Below are positions 15,769 to 25,500 of a stretch of DNA of 64,000 nucleotides, piece after piece (within the stretch, counting starts at the first letter, position 1; the number at the start of each line of letters is the position of its first letter). The position numbers and the translations under genes were made by a program. The notes beneath the pieces are model-generated. The model had not been told where the DNA came from, did no database searches, and saw only the letters and a program-made list of their open reading frames with translations. The DNA is taken from the NCBI GenBank assembly GCA_002393575.1, contig DGSN01000013.1, forward strand, positions 38,329 to 102,328. Reading direction: 5' to 3'. Source of the stretch: Prevotellaceae bacterium UBA4361 (GTDB lineage Bacteria > Bacteroidota > Bacteroidia > Bacteroidales > Bacteroidaceae).

Positions 15769-17598
15769 TTACTTGTCGGCAGTTGCCTGGGCAGCGGCTT
15801 GCACTTGGCGCATGACACGGAGGAAGTTGCCGCCCCAGATGAGCTCGATGTCCTTTTCGCTGTAGCGTTCCCGCAAGAGGCGACGCGTGAAGTTGATGAG
15901 TTCGGAAGCGGATGCGCAACCGGTGATGCCTCCATCGCCATCGAAGTCGGTGCCGATGCCTACGTGCTCAATGCCCATCACGTTGACCGCGTGGTTGAGG
16001 TGTTCGATGGCATCGAGGATGGTGGCTGGTTCTGGGTCGGGACGCAGAAAACCGTGGTAGAGGGTGACTTGCGCCACACCTCCCGACTTGGCGAGGACAC
16101 GCATTTGCTCGTCGGTGAGGTTGCGAGGATGGTCGCAGAGGGCTCGCGAAGAGGAATGGGAACAGACGATTGGGAGGGAACTGATGTCGATGGCATCGTA
16201 GAAACTCTTCTCACCACCGTGACTGAGATCGACCATCATGCCTACGCGGTTCATCTCTCGGATGACCTTAGCACCAAATTCGCTCACGCCGTTGTGCTCA
16301 TGATTACCACGTGCAGAGTCGCAGATGTCGTTGTCTCCGTTGTGGCAAAGCGTCATATACACCACGCCTCGCTTACGGAACTTCTCCACGTTCGAGAGGT
16401 CGAGACCGACTGCATAGCCGTTTTCGATGCCAAGCATGATGGCTTTCTTTTCTTCGTGCTTCAGGCGATAGAGGTCGTCGGGGGTGTAGGCAATCTCCAC
16501 AGCCGTGCAGTTCTTCGCCACCATGTCCTCAATCTGTGTGAGGATGCGGTTGGCTTTGGCAGTGGCGTTCTGCAAGGACACTTCGTCGCGCTCCTGCTGC
16601 TGCAAGTATGCCACCATGATGGTGGAGTCGAGCTTGCCCTCGGTCATCTTGTGAAGGTCAACGAGGATTTTCGGGTCGCGCGAAGCGAAATCGATGTTTT
16701 GCGAGAAGAACATGGGCGTGTCGCAATGGCTGTCGAGCGAGAGGACACGCTCGTGGATGCGCTTGGCAGCCTTGAACGACATTGCCTCGCGAACGAGCCA
16801 GGCAAAGAGAGGCTTGGCGGATGAGCCACTTGCTGAAGCAAGCGGCACATTGGCGGTGGCTACCATGTTTGCGTAATCGTCTTGCAAACATTCGGGATGC
16901 CACTGCACGGCAAGGATTGACTTGTACTCGGTGGATTCCACAGCCTCAATCACGCCATCTGTGCTCCGTGCCGACACGCGCATACCAGGAGCAGCCGACT
17001 TCACAGCTTGGTGATGGAAAGAATTGACAGCTATTTCGTCCTGCTGGAACACTTCGTGCAGCATGGTGTCGGCATCGATTTGGATGGTGTGGGAAGCATC
17101 TTCGCGCGGCATGTCCTGACTGTGCTTGATGCTCACGCCCTCCGCTTGCGAATAGATGTCCTGGTAGAGTTCGCCTCCGAGTGCAGCGGTGATGACCTGT
17201 ATGCCTTTGCAAATGCCGAGCATCGGAATCTGACGGTCGGCAGCCAAACGCGCCAACAGCAGTTCTTGTTCGTCGCGCTCAGGACACACGGAATGCAACT
17301 GAAGAATGGGTTGTTCGCCCAAGAGCAGGGGATTGATGTCGCCTCCTCCGCTGAAGAGAATGCCGTCGAGCGAGTCGAGGTAGTCTTCCAAGTCGTGCAA
17401 GACTTTCTTTCCGTGTACGTTCGGAATGCGAAACGGCGGAATGATGACGGGGATGCCTCCTGCCTGAAGCACCGACTGATAGTAGCCTTCGGCAATCGTG
17501 CATTTTTGGTTTTCGTAGTTGCCCGTGATGCCAATCACAGGACGCTGCTCCCTCTTGGTGAAATCGCTATTGAGGTAATTGTATTTTTCTTGGAACAT
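15769..17598 (-). CDS. Fusion of class I amidotransferase-like peptidase (C26) and membrane dipeptidase (M19)
   Basis: A 609-residue two-domain enzyme. Residues about 18-250 are a gamma-glutamyl hydrolase / GATase1-like domain: ILFSGGGDINPLLLGEQ, nucleophile Cys130 in PMLGICKGIQ and the His/Glu pair in VQWHPECLQ (234/236). Residues about 285-600 are an M19 renal-dipeptidase-type TIM barrel: metal ligands H291 and D293 (LSLDSHCDTP), MMVDLSHGGEKSF, VCSHSSSRALCDHPRNL and GIGTDFDGDGG near the end. The likely job is degradation of gamma-glutamyl or dipeptide compounds, with the two activities acting in sequence. There is no signal peptide, so it should be cytoplasmic. A separate C-terminal fragment of such a gene is at 14977-15095. 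Confidence 0.9.
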   Translation of the reverse strand: MFQEKYNYLNSDFTKREQRPVIGITGNYENQKCTIAEGYYQSVLQAGGIPVIIPPFRIPNVHGKKVLHDLEDYLDSLDGILFSGGGDINPLLLGEQPILQLHSVCPERDEQELLLARLAADRQIPMLGICKGIQVITAALGGELYQDIYSQAEGVSIKHSQDMPREDASHTIQIDADTMLHEVFQQDEIAVNSFHHQAVKSAAPGMRVSARSTDGVIEAVESTEYKSILAVQWHPECLQDDYANMVATANVPLASASGSSAKPLFAWLVREAMSFKAAKRIHERVLSLDSHCDTPMFFSQNIDFASRDPKILVDLHKMTEGKLDSTIMVAYLQQQERDEVSLQNATAKANRILTQIEDMVAKNCTAVEIAYTPDDLYRLKHEEKKAIMLGIENGYAVGLDLSNVEKFRKRGVVYMTLCHNGDNDICDSARGNHEHNGVSEFGAKVIREMNRVGMMVDLSHGGEKSFYDAIDISSLPIVCSHSSSRALCDHPRNLTDEQMRVLAKSGGVAQVTLYHGFLRPDPEPATILDAIEHLNHAVNVMGIEHVGIGTDFDGDGGITGCASASELINFTRRLLRERYSEKDIELIWGGNFLRVMRQVQAAAQATADK

Positions 17599-17643
17599 AG
17601 ACTTAAATGAAGAGTGGAAAGTGAAAAATTGCTATCCAGCGAG

Positions 17644-17683
17644 AACTCACAAACTAATAAACTTAAAAACTCAAAAACTAACA
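17644..17683. repeat. Degenerate 8-bp tandem repeat (AACTNANA type)
   Basis: Five octamers, AACTCACA AACTAATA AACTTAAA AACTCAAA AACTAACA, lie between dprA and the fused dipeptidase gene. The complementary octamers (AGTTTTTA, AGTTTGTG) appear at 40893-40937. Confidence 0.65.
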
Positions 17684-17696
17684 TAAGATTGGTGCT

Positions 17697-18821
17697 CTAT
17701 CGCCGCAGTTTCAACCTGCAACGGGCACCTCCCAACATCTCGACGATGCCTTTAAGTTCCATCTCGAACAGAGCAGAAGTGACCTTACCGACATTGATGT
17801 TGGTGTCGATGGCGATTTGGTTGATGTGCTTGTTTTCCACGTTGCGGAGCGAGTCGATAATCTTTTGTTCGTCTTCGCTGACATCGGGAAAGAGTTCTTG
17901 CTGCACCAGCTGCGTTTTCTTCGCCAATGGGTTTTGCCAATCCATCGCCTCCAAGAAATCGTCGAGACAGGTGATGAGCCGAGCCTTGTTGTGAGCAATA
18001 AGCTGATTGCAGCCCTTGCTGTATTCGTCATACGGACGACCAGGAAAGGCGCAGACTTCGCGGTTGTAGTCGTTCGCCAGTTCTGCCGTGATGAGAGCAC
18101 CACCCTTTGCCGCACTTTCCACCACGATGGTGCATTGCGACATGCCAGCCACAATGCGGTTGCGACGAACGAAGTTGCCTTTGTCGGGACGTGTGTTCGA
18201 CATGTACTCCGTCAGCAGTCCGCCTCGCTGCACCATCTTGGCTGCCGTTGTTCGATGCAATGCAGGATAGATGGTGTCGAGTCCATGCGCCAGCACCCCC
18301 AGGGTGTTCATGCCATTTTCGAGTGCTGCACGATGAGCATGGACATCCACACCGTAAGCCAATCCGCTCACAATGAGCGTGTCGGGATAAGCCTTTTGCA
18401 GGTCGGCAATGAATGTGCGACAGATGTCCTTGCCCATCGACGTGATATTACGCGTCCCCACCACACTGACAATATGCTGCGCATTCAAATCGGCATTGCC
18501 CAAATAATACAGCGCCAAAGGGGCATCGGGACATTCTTTGAGCAACAGCGGATAAGCCTCATCGTCGAAGCAGAGGCAACGGATGTGCTTCTTCTCGGCA
18601 AACTCGTATTCTTTCTTCGCCACGTCCAAGGCTTCGTCCACGTCTTGCAGCACTTCGACGAGTTTGTCGGTGGCATCGGGAACTGCGTCACGAATGTGTT
18701 TGCGATGCTCGAACACAGCCGTAGCACTTCCCATTGCGTCGTAGAGCATACGGGAACTGACAAGGCTGAGACGCGGAATGCGCGTCAATGCCATAGTGAA
18801 AATGATTTCCTGAGCAGTCAA
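17697..18821 (-). CDS. dprA: DNA-processing protein DprA
   Basis: The 374-residue DprA/Smf protein binds incoming single-stranded DNA during natural transformation and loads RecA. A short N-terminal helical region (1-70) is followed by the Rossmann-like core with VSVVGTRNITSMGKDICRTF (about 119-138), VSGLAYGVDVHAHRAAL (about 152-168) and FVRRNRIVAGMSQCTIVVES (about 218-237). A C-terminal winged-helix segment (about 310-370, IDTNINVGKVTSALFEMELKG) completes the family layout. Length is typical. It sits alone between the fused dipeptidase and a DUF4861 gene. Presence of dprA suggests, but does not prove, competence. Confidence 0.95.
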   Translation of the reverse strand: MTAQEIIFTMALTRIPRLSLVSSRMLYDAMGSATAVFEHRKHIRDAVPDATDKLVEVLQDVDEALDVAKKEYEFAEKKHIRCLCFDDEAYPLLLKECPDAPLALYYLGNADLNAQHIVSVVGTRNITSMGKDICRTFIADLQKAYPDTLIVSGLAYGVDVHAHRAALENGMNTLGVLAHGLDTIYPALHRTTAAKMVQRGGLLTEYMSNTRPDKGNFVRRNRIVAGMSQCTIVVESAAKGGALITAELANDYNREVCAFPGRPYDEYSKGCNQLIAHNKARLITCLDDFLEAMDWQNPLAKKTQLVQQELFPDVSEDEQKIIDSLRNVENKHINQIAIDTNINVGKVTSALFEMELKGIVEMLGGARCRLKLRR

Positions 18822-18858
18822 AGGACAGATACTGATTTGAAGTGAAAAAAGTGTTGAC

Positions 18859-20121
18859 TTATTTAACAGAAACCTTCAGAGGGCTCTTCAGCTGCTGAGC
18901 GAAACGAGAAAGGTAAGCTTCCCAATCGGTGAGCGACTGGAAGTTGGTGTTAGGATTGCGGCTCCAGCCCGAACCGAAGTAATAGGTGTAGAAAGAAGAA
19001 GGCTTGTAATTGCTGATGCCGAGGATGTGACCGCAAGCACCTGGCAGACCTTCGCCAGCACGGTATTCCATCTTGGCAGGCTTCTGTGGATAGACAGCAC
19101 CTACGTAAATCTTGCCAAAGTCCTTGTTCTGCTTGGCACGATACTTCTCCTTATACTGATTAGGGTCGCCCAAGTCCTCATAACCCATGTAGGCAGCCGA
19201 GTTGTTGAACACGTAAGCCGTTGGGTTCTCGTTGTGAACAATGATGCCCGTTGCGATTGGAGTGACTTTGCTCAATCCGTTGTAAGTGACAACAGCCTTG
19301 TTCAGCTGCGAACCAGCATCAAGGGTGATGACACGAGTCTCAGTGTAATCCTGACCATTCAGCGTTTCCTTGCCATAGACCAACTTGACGGTGAAGCGAA
19401 GCGGACCCTTGTCGAGAATCTCGTATTCGGAGTAGCACTTAGGATAAACGATGTCGGCTCCGTTGTTGGCAAGGATGGCAGTAGTGCCAGCACCAAGCGT
19501 AGGTCCCACCTTGTAGCAGTCCATGCCTGTGCCGTGGTCCACATGGTAGCTGACAGCATTATAGACATCGTCTGCCAAGTCGTTCTGACCAAGTTTCTGA
19601 AGCTTGCTTCTTACACTGCTCACTTCCTTGTCCAACTCCTGTGCATAGCGTTCAGCCACCACGAGTTTCGACGTGCGCTTGTTCCAGATGTCGTAACCCC
19701 ATGCACGCTCACCGCTCTTCTGCAAAGCTGGACCATAGCAACGGAAAGCAACGAGGTCGTTTTCCCAAGCCATGTCGTCAACACGCTCTGGGAACTGACG
19801 ACCAAAGACGCGAGGCTCATAGAAGCTGTGGATGCCAGGCTTCACGTAATACACCGATTTCGCCTTGGCACCAACGGCTGGTTGGAAAATCAGTTTCTGA
19901 TCGTAGGTGAGCTGCGAAGGAACTTCCTTGCCGTCAGCATCGGTGACAATGAACTGGTTGGTGTTGCCTAATTTCTTCTGAAGCGTAGCCAATGGAATCT
20001 CCACCATTTCCTGGGTGCGAGCCGAATTGAGCGAGTTAGACACAGTGACTTTCACGGGATTGGCAGCCTGCAAACCTACTGCAAGGAGGACTGCACTGAG
20101 AAGCGAAATGATTTTTTTCAT
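18859..20121 (-). CDS. DUF4861 family secreted protein
   Basis: From MKKIISLLSAVLLAVGLQAA the product is 420 residues with a clear signal peptide. The mature chain matches the DUF4861 pattern: VTVSNSLNSARTQEMVEIPL at the start, FGRQFPERVDDMAWENDLVAF and RCYGPALQKSG in the middle, HVDHGTGMDCYKVGPTLGAG, and a C-terminal block with YTYYFGSGWSR. Proteins of this family are mostly beta-sandwich, are found among polysaccharide-utilisation genes, and have no proven activity that I can name with confidence. The start was chosen at 20121; an upstream in-frame ATG (20181) would bury the signal peptide. A TAAATTTG box lies at 20152-20159. Confidence 0.85.
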   Translation of the reverse strand: MKKIISLLSAVLLAVGLQAANPVKVTVSNSLNSARTQEMVEIPLATLQKKLGNTNQFIVTDADGKEVPSQLTYDQKLIFQPAVGAKAKSVYYVKPGIHSFYEPRVFGRQFPERVDDMAWENDLVAFRCYGPALQKSGERAWGYDIWNKRTSKLVVAERYAQELDKEVSSVRSKLQKLGQNDLADDVYNAVSYHVDHGTGMDCYKVGPTLGAGTTAILANNGADIVYPKCYSEYEILDKGPLRFTVKLVYGKETLNGQDYTETRVITLDAGSQLNKAVVTYNGLSKVTPIATGIIVHNENPTAYVFNNSAAYMGYEDLGDPNQYKEKYRAKQNKDFGKIYVGAVYPQKPAKMEYRAGEGLPGACGHILGISNYKPSSFYTYYFGSGWSRNPNTNFQSLTDWEAYLSRFAQQLKSPLKVSVK

Positions 20122-20151
20122 ACCTGATAGAATATTATAGTTTTCTTCGTG

Positions 20152-20159
20152 CAAATTTA
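20152..20159 (-). promoter_or_regulatory. Promoter -7 box (TAAATTTG) for the DUF4861 gene
   Basis: A TAnnTTTG match on the minus strand, 30 bases before the chosen start codon. It supports the start at 20121 because the alternative ATG at 20181 would be upstream of it. Confidence 0.5.
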
Positions 20160-20254
20160 ATAACTCCCAAGCATAAATCAAAAGTTTTGCAAAGAAAATC
20201 GTTCTATATTTTGAGGATTGGGGAAAAAGAAGTAATTTAGCAGACTTCTAAATG

Positions 20255-20333
20255 AAAGGTCAAAATCAAAGGTCAAAGGTCGAAGGTCAAAGGTCAAAAG
20301 CAACCTTAGACCCCAGACCTTAGACCTTAGACA
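20255..20333. repeat. Degenerate 7-bp tandem repeats (AAGGTCA and CCTTAGA types)
   Basis: In the divergent spacer before the glycosyltransferase gene, heptamers AAGGTCA/AAGGTCG repeat four or five times. CCTTAGA/CCCCAGA heptamers then repeat four times. The two blocks are partly complementary (AGGTC / GACCT), so the transcript could fold back. There is no terminator T-run. Confidence 0.7.
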
Positions 20334-20349
20334 AATAAAGATACCCAAC

Positions 20350-21474
20350 ATGCACATAGCGTTCGATGCCAAAAGGTTTTTTCTGAATTTCACGGGGTTA
20401 GGCAACTACAGTCGCACCACCATTGACATTCTTCGCGAAAGCAACGACGAAGACGAATACTGGCTGCTTTCGCCACGCATTAAGGAATGTGCGGAAACCA
20501 ACCCATTCCTGCGCGACAACCATTGCCACACCATCAGACTCAGTGGTGCGTTCGACCGTAGTTTTGGCATAGCCTCACATCTGAAAAAGAACGGCATCGG
20601 CATCTACCACGGACTGAGCAACGAACTGCCTGTAGGTCTGAAACGGAACGGCATTCGCAGCATCGTCACCATCCACGACGTGGCATTCCGCACCTATCCC
20701 GACATGTACCACTGGATTGACCGACAAATCTACGACCTGAAATGGCGATACGCCTGCCAACATGCCGACCACATCATTGCCATCAGCGAATCAACAAAGC
20801 GCGACGTGATGAAATTCTATGGCGTGGAAGAAAGCCGCATCAGCGTGATTTACCAACCCGTGCAAAAACTGTTCTACTCCCCTATTCCACTACAGGAAGC
20901 ACGAGTCTTGGCAGAGAAAAACGTGGAAAACCTGCCGCAAGACTACCTGCTCTATGTAGGTTCCATCAACAGTCGCAAGAACCTCTTGGGCATTGTGAAA
21001 GCCGTGGAAAAACTGCCGAAAGACGTGCAGATTCCGCTTGTCGTGGTGGGTGGTAGCACACCTTATAAACAAGAAGTGCTGCAATACATCAGCGAACACC
21101 ATCTTGAAAAACTCATCATCTTCCCCCAGCGCATCGCCGACAACCGCAGTCTGCAAGCCCTCTACACCTCTGCCCGTGCATTTATCTATCCATCTTTCTA
21201 CGAAGGTTTCGGCCTGCCCGTCGTAGAGGCATTGCTGCAAAGATGTCCCGTCGTGACCAGCAACGTGTCATCCTTGCCCGAAGCAGGAGGCAAAGGCGCA
21301 CTCCTCGCCAACCCTTACGACTACATGGACATCTGCCATTGCATCGAAAAGCTCCTCATCGACAGCAAAACCCATCGCCGCCTCTCCACCGAAGGCTACC
21401 AATACGCCCGCACACAATTCAACCGCACAGAGATTGCCCAACAACTAAGAACGTTGTATCGGCAACAGCTTTAG
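20350..21474 (+). CDS. Family 4 glycosyltransferase
   Basis: A 374-residue GT-B enzyme. The start MHIAFDAKRFFLNFTGLGNY is followed by an N-terminal domain with the glycine loop; SIVTIHDVAFRTYPDMYHW is typical of GT4 mannosyl/glucosyltransferases. The C-terminal nucleotide-sugar domain contains YLLYVGSINSRKNLLGIVKA and the E-x7-E motif EGFGLPVVEAL near residue 286. It transfers a sugar from an NDP donor, probably during surface polysaccharide assembly, in the cytoplasm. It is a single gene here, divergent from the DUF4861 gene. Donor and acceptor are unknown. The start is close behind a heptamer array. Confidence 0.88.
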   Translation: MHIAFDAKRFFLNFTGLGNYSRTTIDILRESNDEDEYWLLSPRIKECAETNPFLRDNHCHTIRLSGAFDRSFGIASHLKKNGIGIYHGLSNELPVGLKRNGIRSIVTIHDVAFRTYPDMYHWIDRQIYDLKWRYACQHADHIIAISESTKRDVMKFYGVEESRISVIYQPVQKLFYSPIPLQEARVLAEKNVENLPQDYLLYVGSINSRKNLLGIVKAVEKLPKDVQIPLVVVGGSTPYKQEVLQYISEHHLEKLIIFPQRIADNRSLQALYTSARAFIYPSFYEGFGLPVVEALLQRCPVVTSNVSSLPEAGGKGALLANPYDYMDICHCIEKLLIDSKTHRRLSTEGYQYARTQFNRTEIAQQLRTLYRQQL

Positions 21475-21588
21475 GCACAAATTCATTGTTCGTCGTATTT
21501 TATTCATGATGAGGGAAAAAGTAAGTCGTTGCATTTAACAATAAAACGCCTTAATGAAAGTTTTTTTTGAAAAAATCCCCCCAAAATA

Positions 21589-21619
21589 TTTGAGAATAGC
21601 AAAAAAAACATTATCTTTC
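21589..21619 (+). promoter_or_regulatory. Bacteroidota-type promoter (TTTG-N19-TATCTTTC) for the tubulin-like operon
   Basis: TTTG at 21589-21592 and TATCTTTC at 21612-21619 are separated by exactly 19 bases, the consensus spacing of -33 TTTG and -7 TAnnTTTG. Only the last base of the -7 box differs. A-rich DNA surrounds it. Transcription would begin near 21626, giving a leader of about 357 bases before the first gene. A second -7-like box (TACATTTG, 21697-21704) without a -33 box lies inside that leader. Confidence 0.6.
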
Positions 21620-21655
21620 GCCCGTTACAAAATAGAGTTTTGCAATAGAATATAA

Positions 21656-21950
21656 AAAAGTCGCTCACAAAAGATGCCGTTCACAAATTTTTTTCCTACA
21701 TTTGTAACGTCATTCCAATGTGAATGAGCAGTCATATAGAGGAAGCGTTTGGCGCTATTCCACTTTAGTGAATCTCGACAACTCACTTAGTACGAATGGA
21801 GTAACAAAAAGCATCTTCCGTAGATTTGTTGTATGGTGTCATTAATTTGGCATCCATATTGTCTATGGTGTGAGCGACTTTTCTTATTCATCGTACAGGC
21901 AGTCGAGAGCCTACTAAAGGAGTAAGGGAGTAGGTTCACACCTTTTTTAT
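21656..21950 (+). promoter_or_regulatory. Structured leader with alternative terminator / antiterminator pairing
   Basis: AAAAGTCGCTCACA (21656-21669) is perfectly complementary to TGTGAGCGACTTTT (21869-21882). The overlapping GGTGTGA (21867-21873) can pair instead with TCACACC (21936-21942), which is followed at once by TTTTTTAT, the form of an intrinsic terminator. Inside that second stem lies a smaller hairpin (CCTACT 21910-21915 with AGTAGG 21929-21934). The two pairings exclude each other, so the leader could switch between read-through and termination 32 bases before the first start codon. No known riboswitch class was recognised. The rest of 21475-21655 holds only the promoter and A/T-rich DNA. 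Confidence 0.5.
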
Positions 21951-21982
21951 ATGCTGTCGGACTTTAAAAAATTTAAAGCGAC

Positions 21983-22576
21983 ATGCCTGTACTGAGAACT
22001 TTCATTGAGCATGCAAGTAATATCTGGTGGGGAATTATTCTTGCCTTAGTAGTGACAGCATCTTTATATCTTATTATTTATACTCTTGCTGGCAACAGAG
22101 GACAACTACATCCCCTGAGTTTTCTTATTGCCATCCCCCTTCTTGTCTTATTGAGCATACAATCTTATCTTCTTTTGGGAGCCATCAGCATTAAACATAG
22201 TTGTGACGAGATTTCGACATGGATTGATGCTTTTGTGCCAGAGCAGCCCAATGAAACATATCCTATTCCATATAGTCGTGAAGATGTTAATCAGGCACTA
22301 AGCCAATTAGCCTCAACTTTTCCAGTCATTACAACCTTGGTTGATGCAGATGACATCGCCACCAGTGGCAATAGTTCTCTTGGCGAAGCCATCACTAAAC
22401 GTGCCAATTCTTATTTAAATTGGTATATTGTTCGCCGATTAGCCTGGAGTTTAGGATTTATCTTGCTGGCTAGTTTGGGTATTCTAGCACTATCTGGCAT
22501 ACAGAAACCCTCAACGGCCAAAACTTATAGTCAAAGACGGAATCAAAGAAGAGTAAAAAGGAGACCAAGACGTTAA
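21983..22576 (+). CDS. Membrane protein of the tubulin-like operon, unrecognised
   Basis: A 197-residue protein with two N-terminal transmembrane helices (about 14-36 and 44-68), a soluble middle region (about 75-150, rich in acidic and helical residues, VNQALSQLASTFPVITTLVD), a third helix (about 152-172) and a strongly basic tail ending RRNQRRVKRRPRR. No family is recognised. It is first in the operon, 17 bases before the tubulin-like gene, and is a natural candidate for the membrane anchor of the GTPase, with the basic tail or the middle domain facing it. That role is inference from context. Confidence 0.75.
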   Translation: MPVLRTFIEHASNIWWGIILALVVTASLYLIIYTLAGNRGQLHPLSFLIAIPLLVLLSIQSYLLLGAISIKHSCDEISTWIDAFVPEQPNETYPIPYSREDVNQALSQLASTFPVITTLVDADDIATSGNSSLGEAITKRANSYLNWYIVRRLAWSLGFILLASLGILALSGIQKPSTAKTYSQRRNQRRVKRRPRR

Positions 22577-22593
22577 ACACAATAAATACTATT

Positions 22594-25500
22594 ATGAATA
22601 ACAACAACACCTATTGTCACAACAACCACATTTTAGTTGGTTTGGGCGGAACAGGAGGAAAAATCCTACGTGCATTCAAAATGCGCCTGTTTGAAGAATT
22701 CCCAGAGAAAGAAGAGCGTCAGAAACAACCCGTTTCTATTCTTTACGTAGATTCAACAGAAGAACTAATGCCTCAAGACGGAAAAGCCCGTCCTGATTTT
22801 CGTGTAATGGGATCAGATGCCTCATTCACAAGAAGTGAATTTCTCAACATCAAGGCAGTCGATGTTGAGCACATTCTTGACCACATTGGCAATTATCCTT
22901 CCGTAAAAGGAATTGTCAATAATGTAACAGCTGTAAAATCTGCTATTGGATCTTTGGGGCAAGCAGCAGGACAGAAACGTCGAGCTGGTCGTTTATTGTT
23001 TGCAGCCAATGCTGTTGGATATGTCAATAGCTTGCGTGATGCTTATGCTCGTTGTCAGACGATTTCAGGTAAGGCAGACCCTACTAACATACATATATTT
23101 GCTGGACTCTGCGGCGGAACAGGTTCCGGTGCTCTTATTGATGTCATTATTCAAACTCGCAAGACTTTCCCAGAAGCCAAGATTTCAGTCTATGCAATGA
23201 TGCCTGAAATGAATCTTCCTAAGAGCGACATGGACCAAGGTCGATATTATCAGAATGGTTATGCAGCTCTAAATGAATTGAATGCTTTGCAAGCTGGACG
23301 CTGGTTCCCTCAGGATGTAACAGGAATAGGTGAAGCACACTACTACAACGATCGTGTAAAGGGTGTTGCAGATGGATTAACCATCTATAGTAATGTGAAC
23401 GAAAACGGCTTAGCCGTCAACTCTCTTGAAGAACTACCTAAAATTGTCAGCGATTATATCTTTGCACGTATTTTCTTAGTTAACGAGGAGGAACAGGTGA
23501 ATAGTGACCTTATTCGTGCATATAATTTTGAGAACATGGATGATTTCGCTCTCGAATATGACGAAGCGGCCAACCCAGGTGCTGATGGACGAATACCCGT
23601 GGCGCGTACAAAAAAGATAAATTCTTTTGGTATTAAGCGTGTGATGTATCCAGAGTTGCGAGTGCTGAAACATATCACTTACACTGTGGGTGAAAGTGTT
23701 CTCTATCAATTTAAATACAACAACTGGCGCGAAAACCAAGGCTTTGTTGACGAAGAACGGAACAAAGATTATCGAAAAGAATATCTGAATAGTGTTCGTC
23801 TTTCCAAATGGATGCTTGACGATGCACACCTAACACAAGAACTAAAGATTTTAGAGTCAGATGCAGATTATCCTCGCTTCAACGATTATTGGCATGAGAA
23901 AGCACATGGATGGGCAGAACAAGCAAAAAAGAATGAATCACCTTTGAACGAGCTGGATAACATCCTGGCAGATTTCTATGCTTCACATTTCAGGGAGGAA
24001 GGTGTTGAGGCTTTTTTCAAAGGCAAGGAGCGTGTTATCCCTGAGCTAACCCGCGAAATTCGACATGGTATCGAACAGGAATTGTTTGAGCGTTGGAAGG
24101 TTGGTGATGTTTCTATTGTAGAACTGCAAAAGGTTTCAAAGCTGTTATTAGAAAAGATTGCAGACATTCGCACCGACCTTGAAGAGAAATCCAAGGCTGA
24201 GAAAGATGAATATGACATGATAGATGAAGAACGCAGAGAAAATGTGGCTGAGTGGAGCCGTTTGAATGTCCTGCAACACATGGTTGGACAAGGAGCACGA
24301 CGTTTCACAGAGCATCAGAATATACTTACAGATTATTACACCTCCAAGACCATGCTTCTCGCCTGGGAATTCGCAAAGAAGTTGGGCGCTAAGCTTTATA
24401 TAGAATTAGGAAAAATGGACGCCGATATTTCTGCCTTTGGACAGAAGATAAACGAAGCCATTGATGAAACAGAGCGTTTGATTACAGCACAACGCAAAGT
24501 GAACAAGGGTCTTGAAGATACCAAAGGTGCCATTATCGAAGTGAGCGAAGAAGAGGCTATGGGAAAGTTTGAAACAGAACTGAAAACAGACAAGGTGGAT
24601 ATGCCTAACATCGCTCGACAAATCAGAGACTTCATTCTTCCAGAAGGTGATTTCATTGATTTTGGTAGATTAGCATCAAGCATTTATGTTGATAATGTCA
24701 AAGATGCTTTCGACTTGCATCTTACACAAATCGTTAGAGCCAAACACGATGAGAAGGTGGACAGCGAGAAGAAAGTACTCGGTCTGAACAATCTTACTCA
24801 GCTGCAACAACAGTTGAAGACAGATGATGACATCAAAGCTTTTGCCACAAAAATAGTAAATCAAAGTGGAGTTTTCTTGAAGCTCAATAACGACCAGATT
24901 CAACTCCATTTACGTAATAATGAAGGAAACCTGAGTCCTACAAATCCAGCAAGTATCAATAAGAAAACAATTCTTGTTTCCATACCGTCACCTGATGACA
25001 ACGAGAATCTGAAACGCTTTGCTGATAAGTTAGAAGATGCATTTAATAGTTCATTCAACCAAAGCACAGCTCGAACCACTATTGTTGTTAATCGTAAAAG
25101 TCCACGCAAAGACGAGTTAAGCATTATCACCGTTGCTTATTGTTTTCCAATTCGTTCGATTGAATGGATGAAACCATACAAAGAACGATATGAACGATTC
25201 TTGAACTCGGGTAATCCAGCCACTGATGCCAACAATGCCATCCTGCTTCACAGCGAAGGAGATGGTCGTCAATTTCCATCCCTTTTTGCAGTTGATAATG
25301 CGGAAGAGATTGCGGCTGAAGCAGCGCGTTCATCAAAGGCATCATCTTCTGCTACTACACCACCTATGCCAGGGACAGCACCCGTACCTCCTCCAATCGC
25401 CCAACGAGAGATTAAACTGTTCATTGCCGTTGGTGGACAGCAATATGGTCCATACGATATGCAGATGTGCCACCAAATGGTTCAAAGTGGACAACTAACT

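Noticed and set aside
15799..16824. Open frame of about 341 codons on the plus strand opposite the fused dipeptidase
   Set aside because: Antisense to an enzyme with intact active-site motifs. Its similarity to a frame at 14875-15111 only reflects the dipeptidase relic on the other strand.
17817..18845. 342-codon plus-strand frame opposite dprA
   Set aside because: Shadow of dprA; no domain.
21656..21882. Invertible promoter segment bounded by 14-bp inverted repeats
   Set aside because: The inverted repeats and the internal TACATTTG box would fit, but there is no recombinase nearby. The right arm also overlaps a terminator-like stem with a T-run, which favours an RNA switch. Long reads could still overturn this.
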